From positions 1 to 64,000 of the IMG/VR virus record IMGVR_UViG_3300042452_000950: DNA of 64,000 nt. One strand, 5' to 3'. This document shows positions 1 through 8,962 of the stretch, piece after piece. Origin of the DNA: a virus. The notes beneath the pieces are model-generated. The model ran no database searches. It worked only from the letters and a program-made list of their open reading frames with translations, and was not told the origin of the DNA. The translations under genes and the position numbers were made by a program. Each line of letters starts with the position of its first letter. The stretch's first letter is position 1.

Positions 1-3000
1 TTTATTTTCCGATCATCGGAATCGTTCTTCTCGTCAACTACTGCCGCTGTTCCGTTCTTAAATAACAATGACGCTAACCGTGTGCTTATGGGTGACAAGC
101 ACATTGAGCAGGCCGTCAATCTTAAAGACCCTGACCGTCCGTTGGTCATGCATGCTCTGTCCGTTCCGGGTAAAGAAAAAATCGGTAAGGGTTACGAAGA
201 GATTTTCAATACCGGATTCCATCAGTATGCCCAAGCGCCGGTGGACGGGAAAGTTACAAAAGTAACTAAAGATGCAATAACGGTCAAGCCGACAAAGGGA
301 GCCGCGGTTGACATTCCAATCCACAACAATTACCCGCTTAACTCAAATGCTTTTTTCACCGATACCCCGCTCGTAAATGTTGGGGATAAGGTTAAGGCAG
401 GACAACAGTTAGCTAACAATAACTTCTTCAAAGACGGCGCGCTGGCTATTGGTAAAAATCTACGTGTCGCTTACACGGCATATAAGGGATACAACTTTGA
501 AGACGGTGTGGTTATTTCAGAAGGTGCCGCCAAGAAACTCACCTCCATTCATAAGCACGAGCTTCGTGTTGAGGTCGATAAGAACGTAAAGGTTGGGGCA
601 GATACTTACGTCGCCCAGTTCCCTGAAGAATTGAAGTACATGTCTGACCGTAAGACCCGTTACGACAACGAAGGGATTATCAAGAAAGGTCAGATGCTGA
701 ATCCCGGAGACATCGCTATTCCGGCTTTCCAGTTAATACCATTACACGCCGAGTTCGACTACTCCCGCTTAGGAAGAAAGTTCCAAAATAGAGCTGTTGA
801 CCTCGCACAACGTTGGGACGGATTAGAGCCCGCAGAAGTTGTGGATGTTGTAAAAACTAAGCAGTTCGTTAAGGTGATTTTACGAACTGAGGAACCGATG
901 AAGATTGGCGACAAGATCTCGGTTCGTCACGGCGCTAAGGGTATTGTTGTGCACATTGTTCCTGATAAGGAGATGTACAAGGACGAGACGGGAAATACCA
1001 TCGACGTATTACTCAATCCTATGGGAGTTCCCGGCCGTGTTAACACCGGCCAACTTTATGAGGCTGCGGCTGGTAAGCTCGCTGACAAAACTGGCAAGCC
1101 GTACTACGTAAAGAACTTCGATCCCAATGTCCCGTCTGTTCTACAAAAACTGAAGGACGATCTAAAATCCGCTAATGTAAAAGATGCGGAAGATATCATT
1201 GACCCTAAGACTGGAGAAAAAATTGAGAATACTCTAGTCGGCTTGACGCACGTTTATAAGTTACGCCACCAGGTAGACACCAAATTCAAGGCGCGCTCAA
1301 CTGTAGATGAAGCCTACACTGTTGACGAGCAGCCAGCTAAGACGACCGATTCGTCAGCCCAGAAGGTTGGCGTTCTTGATACGTTCTCGTTACTGTCGGG
1401 AAATGCCGTCGGTTTCCTCAGCGACGCTTTCGGTATTAAATCTCAGAAGAACGACGACTACTGGATTGCATTACAAAAAGGCCAAATGACGCCACCTCCC
1501 AAGGTGCCTTTCATTACCGAGAAATTTGTCTCGATGTTGCTGGGCGCAGGCATAAACCTACGTCAATCTGGATCTAAGATCACCGCGGCGCCATTAACCG
1601 ACAAAGAGATATTAGGACTATCTAAGGGTGAGATAGATAAGCCATTAGTTGTCAAATCTCTGGACCTAATGCCTGAGAAGGGCGGCTTGTTCGATCCAGT
1701 TAAGACGGGAGGAATCACTGGCAAGTGGTTTAATCACATCCAATTAGCTGAGCCGATCGCCAATCCGTTGATGTTCTCTGCCATAGTATCTGTCGCTAAG
1801 TTACCTACAGCGACCGCTCTAAAAGAAATCATTGCTGGTAACCTTGCTGTCACTGAAACTGGTCAGGTTACCAAAGAATTGGATAAAGGAAAAACATGTG
1901 GTCAGGGTGTTCAAAATCTTCTAAAGAACATCGATGTCGCAACTGAAATGAAGAAAACGGAAGCCGAGACAAAGGTCGCTAAAGGTGATCGGCTTGATAA
2001 GGCTTACAAGAGACTTCGCTATCTCAAGGCTTTAGATAATCTTAAGTTAACACCTTCAGAAGCTTACATAAACAATTATGTCCCGATCATTCCGGCCAGA
2101 TTCCGCCGAGTTGATCCGAGGATGGACGGAACGTTATCGGTAGCTCCTGCCAACCACAGCTACCGCGAGATCATTATGATTAACAACCAGCTTAAGGATC
2201 TTAAGCAGGCCGGTGTTAGTCAGGCCAACCTAAAGAATCTTAACCGAGATCTATATGCGTCCGTCAGTGGACTAACTGGATTGACCTCGCCACTAACACG
2301 AACTGAAGAAGTGGCAGGTTTCCTGGAGCGTGTTGCTGGACCATCTGCGCCGAAGACTGGATTTTTCCAGGCTAGGGTCATGTCACGAGCTCAAGACCTA
2401 TCTGCGCGCTCGACGGTTATCCCAAATCCTAAACTAAATCTTGATCAGATCGGATTGCCGAAAGAAATGGCGATGACGATCTACAAGCCGTTTGTTGTGA
2501 AACGTCTTGTTACCTCAGGTTATGATCCTGTGCGCGCAAGAGATCTAGCAGAAAAACGAGACGATCTAGCGATGCGTATGCTGGAACTTGAAGTGCAAGA
2601 GCGACCAGCGATTATGACGCGTGCTCCGTCGTTGCATAAGTTCAACCTTCAGGCGTTCATTCCAAAACTAATTGACGGTAGGGCGGTCGAGGTGAATCCG
2701 CTAATCGTGGCTGGTTACAACATGGATTTCGACGGCGACACCGCTGGTATCCATGTTCCTGTATCTGAAGAAGCCAGAAGAGAAGCAATTGATAAGATGC
2801 TTCCTAGTAAAAATCTACTGGAAGTACGCCGAGACGCTTTGATGCACGCTCCGTCAAGAGAGACGACCCACGGTATTTATCTAATGACCACACCGAAGGG
2901 TGAGCCAGTTGCCTTCCCTAACAAGGAGGCAGCGATGGCAGCGTATTCTGCGAAGAAAATTAAAGTGAACCAGGCTATCAAGATTGGTACCGCTGTGCAG

Positions 3001-4668
3001 TGTGTGGGACAGTATCTATTTGATTCGCTGTTACCGCAACAACTCAAGGTCGGTGCAGTTCCTGTTAACGCTAAAAAGCTCGACGAGGTACTTTTAAGAG
3101 TTTCTAAGGAACTCAAGTCTGATCAGGCAGCCGACTTAATTTCAAAGGTCAAGGATCTCGGAAACCACTACGTCACTGAGGTAGGTTTCAGCATTTCGTT
3201 GGATGACCTAGAAATTGATCGCAAGAAACGCGATCAGTTGTTGGCGCAAGCTAAGAAAGACATTCCAGTCAAGGGATTCGCTCCTGTCGCGAACAATCTT
3301 GTGAAGGATGTGGCCGGATTAGTAGCGTCACACACTGATAATCGATTTGTTGATCTCGCGTTTGTTTCCGGCGCTCTTGGTAAGCGTGGAGATGTTGCGC
3401 GTCTAGTCGCAACGCCTGTTGCCGTAGAAGACCACAAAGGAAGAGTGGTCCCGATCCTTATCGAGAAATCTTACGCTGAGGGACATGACATCGGATCGTA
3501 CATGGCAGCGACTCCCGGCGCTAGAAAAGGCATGATAGATAAGGGTCTGACCGTAGCCGACACCGGCTACTTCAACCGCCGAGTTGTTAACTCCGCAATT
3601 GAATACAAAGTAATCATGCCCGATTGCGGTACGTCGCTCGGCGTTAAGATGCCGCTAACATCATCAGAAATTTATGACAGATTTGGTGTATCCGCGGAGC
3701 TTAAGGATAAGTTGATCACGCCTGAACTCGCAAGACAATTGCTAGCTAAGGGCAAAACCGATATTGTTGTGCGATCTCCTTTAACATGTCAGGCTGCGGG
3801 TGGAGTATGCGCTAAATGTTTCGGACTTACCGAAAACGGTCAGTTGGCTCCTATCGGTCTTCATATTGGAGCACTAGCAGGTCAAACAGTCGGAGAACGT
3901 GCCACGCAAATCACCCTCAAGAGTTTCCATTCAGGCGGGGCAATCGGAGGCGCGAAGATCGGATTTGATCGTATCTCTGAACTAGTTGAGATGCCGCAGA
4001 ACGTCAAAAATAAAGCCACGCTCGCCTCTGTTGCAGGAAAAATTACTAAGATTGAGCAGTCCCCAACTGGTGGTTGGTATGTAACAGTAGACAAAACTAG
4101 ACACTTCGTTCCCCAAGAGTTGGGACTAGGTGTTAGCTCTGGACAGACTGTTCAAGCAGGAGAGCAGCTGAGCAAGAGCGGATCAATTAAGCCACAAGAA
4201 CTTTTAGAGTACACTGGAAGCGTTAACCGTGTCCGTGATTACCTAGTTGACGAGTTGGCAAAGAATTACAGCAAGGAACAGGGCGCTTACGTCAAACGTA
4301 AACTAATTGAAACGATTGTTAGACCTCTAACCGATAAGGCGACTGTAACTGATCCAGGAGACGCCGGTGCTAAGTTCGGAGTTTACCCCGGAGATCTTCT
4401 CCAGATCAACGCGATCAAGGATATGAACCGCAAATTGCGAGAAACCGGCAAGAAAGAGATTCAGTTCAATCCGACACTTTACGGTATCAACTCTGCTCCG
4501 TTTACAAGCGGTGATTTTGTTGGAATGCTGATTCACGAAAGACTCAAGGACCAACTATCTAAAGCGCCCGCACTCGCGCTTTCGACTGATTTAGAGGTCG
4601 GACATCCAATGGCCAGACTGGCTCTGAAAAACCTTAAGAGCATCGAGGATATCAAGAAAGGTCGTTGA
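1..4668 (+). CDS. Multisubunit RNA polymerase, fused beta-beta' chain (5' partial)
   Basis: Catalytic chain of a bacterial-type DNA-directed RNA polymerase with beta and beta' in one polypeptide. The frame is open from base 1, so the N-terminal part of beta lies outside the window. The beta part shows NNNDANR, YNFEDG, RHGAKG and LNPMGVPGR and ends in GINLR near 1560. Beta' follows within about ten residues (KPLVV, then GLFDPV near 1690). The N-terminal zinc ribbon of beta' is absent: GLFDPV runs almost directly into QLAEPIANP. TRAPSLH, the Mg-binding DFDGD (2725-2739), four cysteines of the second zinc site (codons 3625, 3787, 3808, 3817) and GERATQITLKSFHSGG (trigger-loop region) are all kept, so the chain should be active. 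The stop overlaps the next start (TGATG). Fused chains are known in a few bacteria such as Helicobacter; the phage context is inferred from every neighbour. Confidence 0.95.
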   Translation, partial: FIFRSSESFFSSTTAAVPFLNNNDANRVLMGDKHIEQAVNLKDPDRPLVMHALSVPGKEKIGKGYEEIFNTGFHQYAQAPVDGKVTKVTKDAITVKPTKGAAVDIPIHNNYPLNSNAFFTDTPLVNVGDKVKAGQQLANNNFFKDGALAIGKNLRVAYTAYKGYNFEDGVVISEGAAKKLTSIHKHELRVEVDKNVKVGADTYVAQFPEELKYMSDRKTRYDNEGIIKKGQMLNPGDIAIPAFQLIPLHAEFDYSRLGRKFQNRAVDLAQRWDGLEPAEVVDVVKTKQFVKVILRTEEPMKIGDKISVRHGAKGIVVHIVPDKEMYKDETGNTIDVLLNPMGVPGRVNTGQLYEAAAGKLADKTGKPYYVKNFDPNVPSVLQKLKDDLKSANVKDAEDIIDPKTGEKIENTLVGLTHVYKLRHQVDTKFKARSTVDEAYTVDEQPAKTTDSSAQKVGVLDTFSLLSGNAVGFLSDAFGIKSQKNDDYWIALQKGQMTPPPKVPFITEKFVSMLLGAGINLRQSGSKITAAPLTDKEILGLSKGEIDKPLVVKSLDLMPEKGGLFDPVKTGGITGKWFNHIQLAEPIANPLMFSAIVSVAKLPTATALKEIIAGNLAVTETGQVTKELDKGKTCGQGVQNLLKNIDVATEMKKTEAETKVAKGDRLDKAYKRLRYLKALDNLKLTPSEAYINNYVPIIPARFRRVDPRMDGTLSVAPANHSYREIIMINNQLKDLKQAGVSQANLKNLNRDLYASVSGLTGLTSPLTRTEEVAGFLERVAGPSAPKTGFFQARVMSRAQDLSARSTVIPNPKLNLDQIGLPKEMAMTIYKPFVVKRLVTSGYDPVRARDLAEKRDDLAMRMLELEVQERPAIMTRAPSLHKFNLQAFIPKLIDGRAVEVNPLIVAGYNMDFDGDTAGIHVPVSEEARREAIDKMLPSKNLLEVRRDALMHAPSRETTHGIYLMTTPKGEPVAFPNKEAAMAAYSAKKIKVNQAIKIGTAVQCVGQYLFDSLLPQQLKVGAVPVNAKKLDEVLLRVSKELKSDQAADLISKVKDLGNHYVTEVGFSISLDDLEIDRKKRDQLLAQAKKDIPVKGFAPVANNLVKDVAGLVASHTDNRFVDLAFVSGALGKRGDVARLVATPVAVEDHKGRVVPILIEKSYAEGHDIGSYMAATPGARKGMIDKGLTVADTGYFNRRVVNSAIEYKVIMPDCGTSLGVKMPLTSSEIYDRFGVSAELKDKLITPELARQLLAKGKTDIVVRSPLTCQAAGGVCAKCFGLTENGQLAPIGLHIGALAGQTVGERATQITLKSFHSGGAIGGAKIGFDRISELVEMPQNVKNKATLASVAGKITKIEQSPTGGWYVTVDKTRHFVPQELGLGVSSGQTVQAGEQLSKSGSIKPQELLEYTGSVNRVRDYLVDELAKNYSKEQGAYVKRKLIETIVRPLTDKATVTDPGDAGAKFGVYPGDLLQINAIKDMNRKLRETGKKEIQFNPTLYGINSAPFTSGDFVGMLIHERLKDQLSKAPALALSTDLEVGHPMARLALKNLKSIEDIKKGR

Positions 4669-5747
4669 TGGCCGGTAGCATCCGAGACGCGTTTTCCTCA
4701 TTCAAAGGATCTAGGACCAGTTCTCAGATCACTACGGGGGAAGTGCGCGCGTATGATCCTAGAACAGCACTCTACAAAGTAAAGTTAGACAGCGACCAGT
4801 CCATCAAAATGGCTAGGGCGGTATCCACTGGCGGAGCCATTAGACCCTACACTAATTACTCAAAGGTGGTGATAGTGCAGTGCGGCGTTGCGGGCTGGTT
4901 CATTATGGCTGAATACGTCGCCCCTCAGCCAAACTACGACGTCGCTGCTGCCGGGTTCAACGCACGAACGATTGCGGCTGAACAGACTGATTTTGGAGCA
5001 TTCTCAGAAGTTGATTACCGGTTTGGTGGTGGTCAGGCTAACTTTAGAGAAGTGGACAGTGACGGTCAAATTGCCCCCTCCGCGTTCTCAGGAGGGGCGA
5101 AACTAAGCAACAAGCAGGCAAGGCACGCTGACGAATCCTCTATCCGCATAGAAGACTTTGGAGATATTCTCATAGAGGCGTCCAAGATGGCGTTCATGTG
5201 GCTATCGAAAAAGACCGAGCGTGTCTTTTTAAAGTGCCGAGAATTTGAGCTACGCTCAGTTGGTTATCGATTTAATACAGTCTGCCCCTCTGTCGCTGAG
5301 GAAGATGAGGCCGAAGTAATTAACAAGGTAACCGTTGCCGCTGAAATTTATCCAGACGCGGTAAATTTAAGTCCAGCGGCACGCTGTTACGAGTTCATTA
5401 GTGGGTTCCAGCAGTCGTTTGTTGGAACAATTATTAAGTTAGGTCAAATACTTTCGTTCAAGGCCGACAACACAAACAAGAAAGTGTCGATGGTTCTTGG
5501 AAACGATAAGAAGACTACTGTCAATTTTGATGAGTCGAGTGATTCAATCAAAATTGAAAAAGATGGTCAGGTTATTGAGATGACCCCCACAACATTAGCT
5601 TTTACTCATAAGGGTCAATACATAAAGTTGACGGATGCGGGCCTAGAAATAACAGCTAAAGCCATTCGCATCGATTCGCAGGAACAGACGACAGTCAGCT
5701 CCAGTGGACCGGTAACGCTCGTCGGCACAGTGATCAATATGAATTGA
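4668..5747 (+). CDS. Spike/baseplate-like virion protein
   Basis: 359 residues, starting at the ATG that overlaps the polymerase stop. The N-terminal third (DPRTALYKVKLD, then VVIVQCGVAGWFIMAEY) reads like an OB-fold of the kind found at the base of contractile-tail spikes (gp5/gpV-type). The C-terminal 120 residues are short alternating beta strands (IKIEKDGQVIEMTPTTLAF, LTDAGLEITAKAIRID, then GPVTLVGTVINMN), which resembles the beta-helical end of spike proteins. This is a fold-level inference; I see no catalytic motif. Co-transcription with the polymerase gene is likely because the two genes share a base. Confidence 0.5.
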   Translation: MAGSIRDAFSSFKGSRTSSQITTGEVRAYDPRTALYKVKLDSDQSIKMARAVSTGGAIRPYTNYSKVVIVQCGVAGWFIMAEYVAPQPNYDVAAAGFNARTIAAEQTDFGAFSEVDYRFGGGQANFREVDSDGQIAPSAFSGGAKLSNKQARHADESSIRIEDFGDILIEASKMAFMWLSKKTERVFLKCREFELRSVGYRFNTVCPSVAEEDEAEVINKVTVAAEIYPDAVNLSPAARCYEFISGFQQSFVGTIIKLGQILSFKADNTNKKVSMVLGNDKKTTVNFDESSDSIKIEKDGQVIEMTPTTLAFTHKGQYIKLTDAGLEITAKAIRIDSQEQTTVSSSGPVTLVGTVINMN

Positions 5748-5774
5748 TGATTCTCAGTCAAATAGTGTTATAAT
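5744..5774 (+). promoter_or_regulatory. Sigma-70-like extended -10 promoter
   Basis: TATAAT at 5769-5774 is preceded by TG at 5766-5767 (extended -10), with TTGATG at 5744-5749 as a possible -35 (19-base spacer). It lies in the 47-base gap before the gene at 5795 and would restart transcription towards the terminase. Confidence 0.6.
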
Positions 5775-5794
5775 AGGGTGATTGGATCAAAATC

Positions 5795-6181
5795 ATGACA
5801 AGATACACAGTTGGAAGAATGGTTGTCCCGTCGATGAACCAGCCTCCGTACGCGAGCCCGGGTTCACCGATAAGTTTCAATATTGGCAAGATGCCCGATA
5901 TTGGCCCAACAACGGCCAGTTTAGGTGTCTATTCTGTATCGGTTAAAAACGTGGGCATTACGCCCATCTTCTTCCGCGGAAGAAACGGGACAACACCTAC
6001 CGCAGGACAGTCTCCTTTTACCAGACTGGATATAGGACATACTGGTGTAATCTATTACCAGGGATCTCCCAACAAAGATATCTTTGTGGATCTATTCCAA
6101 TATCCACATGTCCGATACATCAGTTTTGCTGATGGTGCGTATACTAACGATTACCCCGGCCAAGTAGAACTAGACGACTAG
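5795..6181 (+). CDS. Unassigned small protein, probably virion-associated
   Basis: 128 residues, not recognised. It is rich in Pro, Gly and Thr, and the repeated beta-like segments (YSVSVKNVGITPIFFRGRN, IDVGHTG-like IGHTGVIYY, DIFVDLFQYPHVRYISF) suggest a small beta-sandwich, compatible with a tail or decoration component. It lies between the spike-like gene and the 558-residue gene and has its own promoter. The binding site is weak (GGATCA 6 bases before the ATG). No function is claimed. Confidence 0.7.
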   Translation: MTRYTVGRMVVPSMNQPPYASPGSPISFNIGKMPDIGPTTASLGVYSVSVKNVGITPIFFRGRNGTTPTAGQSPFTRLDIGHTGVIYYQGSPNKDIFVDLFQYPHVRYISFADGAYTNDYPGQVELDD

Positions 6182-6194
6182 TCGGAGATAAAAT

Positions 6195-7871
6195 ATGATC
6201 AGAAAATTCAAAGGCGAGTCGTTATTCCTTGAGCGGGAACGTGATTTCTCTAAAACTGCTGCCATCAAGGTTGGAAAAAATCCTGCTGAATGGCCCACAG
6301 AGATAATCGAGATGCTACATGAACAGCATCCGTATTTAGCTGAAAGTAACATCCAGATCAGCATGAAGAAAACTGACGAGGATTCAGGAGCCGGGCTCGG
6401 TAGTATTGTTATTGATGATAAGGCGATGATCCCCCTTGTTATCGAGAATAACAAGGTTGCGTCTTTGGATATGTTCTACGACGGTGATCAGCTCTTCCCG
6501 ATGACTCGGGATAGAATTGAAGCAGTTAGCCGAGGTACTAGCATCGGAAAGCCGGTAACACCTGCCAAGGGAGAAGTTACTGATAGTTCACTCGTCCAAA
6601 GTGTGCATCCTCCGTACGATGGCAAGTACACTTTTGCATCTGATCTTACTTATTCCAAGAAAGACTTTTCAGATGCTATCAGCCGATCGTTCAGCTATCA
6701 AGGCCTAGTTGCCGAACTTTCCAATCCAATCTGGAAAGAAGCGCTAGCGGCTTACATCGGTTCGGATAAGAAGACCGTATCCGAGACTACAAACAAACCT
6801 GCTTTGGTCAAAAAAGCAAGCTCTGTTTACACAGCTCCTAAACACAGTGGTGTCTATGAAGTTGTAACAGAGAAGGGCCCTATGGTCGGTATGTTTGTCA
6901 GCCAACTACAAAAGTTCGCTGAGCATAGTGGGCATAGCGGCTTATTCATCAATACTGCGACAGGGCAGTATTCGAAATTGACAACTGAAGAAGTAGCGGC
7001 GCGTGAAGTAAACCAGTTACCTCAGGTCAAGTTAGCCAACTTATCGGGTAAGGGAGTCTTCGTTGTTCCCGGAGATAAGCACGGCGTAACTGTGACCGAT
7101 CCTATTGAAATCAAATACCGGGACGGTGATCACTACGAGGCCGTCGATGAATACGGAAGAAAGTTCACGCTTTATAAGAGTGCTGAATTTGTCAATATCG
7201 AGGTTGCCGGACGAGTCATTGGTATCCCAGAGCGCTCGGTATTTGTTCCACTGACTGAACAGATTAAGCTTGCCAGCCCAAACTTCCTTGACCGAGGCGG
7301 CAACCGGCTCGAAATTTCGCGGATGGGTGATAAGTACTTTGCCAAAACTGCGGCAGAAATCCCAACTGTGTCCGAGCTTCCTGACGACGGTGCTTACATC
7401 GACGAAATGATCCTGGCTCTTCAGGCCCACTTTAATGTTGCGCCGATCGAGTCTGATTTGCGCAAGTTGGCGAACAAATCTAAGATAAACCTATCTTGGA
7501 CAACCGCTCCTGTAGTTGAAAAGACCGCCGGAAAAACGATTGAGCTATCTCTTACGGAAAAATCAGCGCTAACTAAGGTCGCATCGTACTTCGATGAAAA
7601 GACCTTGCGCATGATTAAGCTCTCTCAAGAGCAAGGTAAGAAAACAGTAGACGCACTTCTCGGACTGAACTTTGTCGGTCCAGAAAACATGCAAAGATTT
7701 GTAGACAAAATTGAAACCATTTCTCAAGCACGGCAGGCTGTGGGCGAGTTACTTCTTGCTTCGAGACTTGGCTTGGATGTTGACCAAATGCCACTTAAGA
7801 CTGCATTCCAAGCACTAGATAAGATCGAGTCCGAGTTACGACAGTTACGTACCATGGAAAGTGCCGTATGA
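6195..7871 (+). CDS. Large unassigned protein of the virion operon
   Basis: 558 residues, ATG preceded by CGGAGA. Not recognised. The middle third is beta-rich (SGVYEVVTEKGPMVGMFVS, GKGVFVVPGDKHGVTV) and the C-terminal 130 residues are helical. At least six K-x-A motifs occur (FSKTAA, VKKASS, LQKFAE, FAKTAA, VEKTAG, LTKVAS), the pattern found through the head-gene block, which suggests a virion or prohead-core protein. It ends 10 bases inside the next gene. It is long enough for a portal, but I see no portal-like features. Confidence 0.75.
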   Translation: MIRKFKGESLFLERERDFSKTAAIKVGKNPAEWPTEIIEMLHEQHPYLAESNIQISMKKTDEDSGAGLGSIVIDDKAMIPLVIENNKVASLDMFYDGDQLFPMTRDRIEAVSRGTSIGKPVTPAKGEVTDSSLVQSVHPPYDGKYTFASDLTYSKKDFSDAISRSFSYQGLVAELSNPIWKEALAAYIGSDKKTVSETTNKPALVKKASSVYTAPKHSGVYEVVTEKGPMVGMFVSQLQKFAEHSGHSGLFINTATGQYSKLTTEEVAAREVNQLPQVKLANLSGKGVFVVPGDKHGVTVTDPIEIKYRDGDHYEAVDEYGRKFTLYKSAEFVNIEVAGRVIGIPERSVFVPLTEQIKLASPNFLDRGGNRLEISRMGDKYFAKTAAEIPTVSELPDDGAYIDEMILALQAHFNVAPIESDLRKLANKSKINLSWTTAPVVEKTAGKTIELSLTEKSALTKVASYFDEKTLRMIKLSQEQGKKTVDALLGLNFVGPENMQRFVDKIETISQARQAVGELLLASRLGLDVDQMPLKTAFQALDKIESELRQLRTMESAV

Positions 7872-8961
7872 AAGGACAGTCTTGGTTGAGCCGGTATATT
7901 CAAGACCGCGCATCGCCAAAGAGTTTAAGATAAATGAGAAAACTCTTAGTTGGTTAGAGCGAACTGGTCGAATCCATATTGAGTGGAGAGCTGAAAACGG
8001 TCTCCTCGTAGCAGAACTATCTGAAGATACTCAAAGAGTTCTCCGGTGTGCTTCGTCGTCTATACCCGCACTAAAAGTTCCTGAAGGACTAACTCTTCTA
8101 CCTTTCCAGCGCTTCTTACATTTACGGTTCTTACAGCTTTCTCTGGAGGAACTATATCAAGAACTGCAGGATAGGAATCTAATCAATCCTAACGTTTTCC
8201 CTTTGAGTCAACTGGAGGCGTTAAGAGAGATGTTCATTGCGGGACTTCCCTTATTGGTTCAGAGGTCCCTCCGCACTGGAATCCGTCCAGAGACCGATGA
8301 AGAAAAGTTGGAACTAGCTACCGTGTTAGACGTCTGCGAGATAGCTGTCGCATATCAACATCCTGAACTTGAGCAGGCTTTCAAATTCATGACAGAGAGT
8401 CCGGTTAAGGACTGTTTAGACTGCGCTTTGAGCACTAAAGCCACACTTGTAGAAGTGCAGACATTCCTAAAAGAAGTTGCGGACTTTCCTATATCGGTCG
8501 AAGGTCTTGCGTTCTATCAATCTGTCTTCCATGATATCTCTCTAGTAAGCCCAGATCAGTTTAAAAAATATCTGAAGCTCATAAAACCATCTCTGCGGGC
8601 TAAAATGGCTTTAGCAGTTAACTGCACGATAGAAGACTTTAGACTCAAGTCAGGATACGAGCGTGACTTCGAGGTTGATCAAGTTCTCAACGCCTTTAAG
8701 GGCGCGCTGACCGATAACCTCATCTCATTGATAAATACGAAAACACCTGACAGCGAAAAGGCGTTCCACTACACGCTTAGAAGTCTCATGATGGTGATTG
8801 ACCGACTTGAGAAAGCGGGTCTAAAAAATAAAGGCTCGAATACAAAGTTATTAGAGTCTCCTGATTTACTAAAATCGATACAATTAGAGCCCCAAGAAAT
8901 GAGTCGGATGGGCATATTTCGAAGTGTCTCCGACACAGACGTGAACGCTAACCTAAGTTGA
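7861..8961 (+). CDS. Unassigned protein upstream of terminase
   Basis: 366 residues from a GTG at 7861. A TTG at 7882 with GAAAGGA before it is an alternative start. The N-terminus contains a helix-turn-helix-like stretch (RIAKEFKINEKTLSWLER), and the rest is mostly helical. Position directly before the large terminase makes a DNA-recognition (small terminase) role possible, but the protein is about twice the usual length of small terminases, so this is only a suggestion. It ends one base before the terminase start. Confidence 0.65.
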   Translation: MPYERTVLVEPVYSRPRIAKEFKINEKTLSWLERTGRIHIEWRAENGLLVAELSEDTQRVLRCASSSIPALKVPEGLTLLPFQRFLHLRFLQLSLEELYQELQDRNLINPNVFPLSQLEALREMFIAGLPLLVQRSLRTGIRPETDEEKLELATVLDVCEIAVAYQHPELEQAFKFMTESPVKDCLDCALSTKATLVEVQTFLKEVADFPISVEGLAFYQSVFHDISLVSPDQFKKYLKLIKPSLRAKMALAVNCTIEDFRLKSGYERDFEVDQVLNAFKGALTDNLISLINTKTPDSEKAFHYTLRSLMMVIDRLEKAGLKNKGSNTKLLESPDLLKSIQLEPQEMSRMGIFRSVSDTDVNANLS

Positions 8962-8962
8962 T

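Noticed and set aside
82-4668. The first in-window ATG at 82 as the start of the RNA polymerase gene.
   Set aside because: The frame is open back to base 1, and the residues before it (TTAAVPFLNNNDANR) match conserved beta sequence, so the gene begins outside the window.
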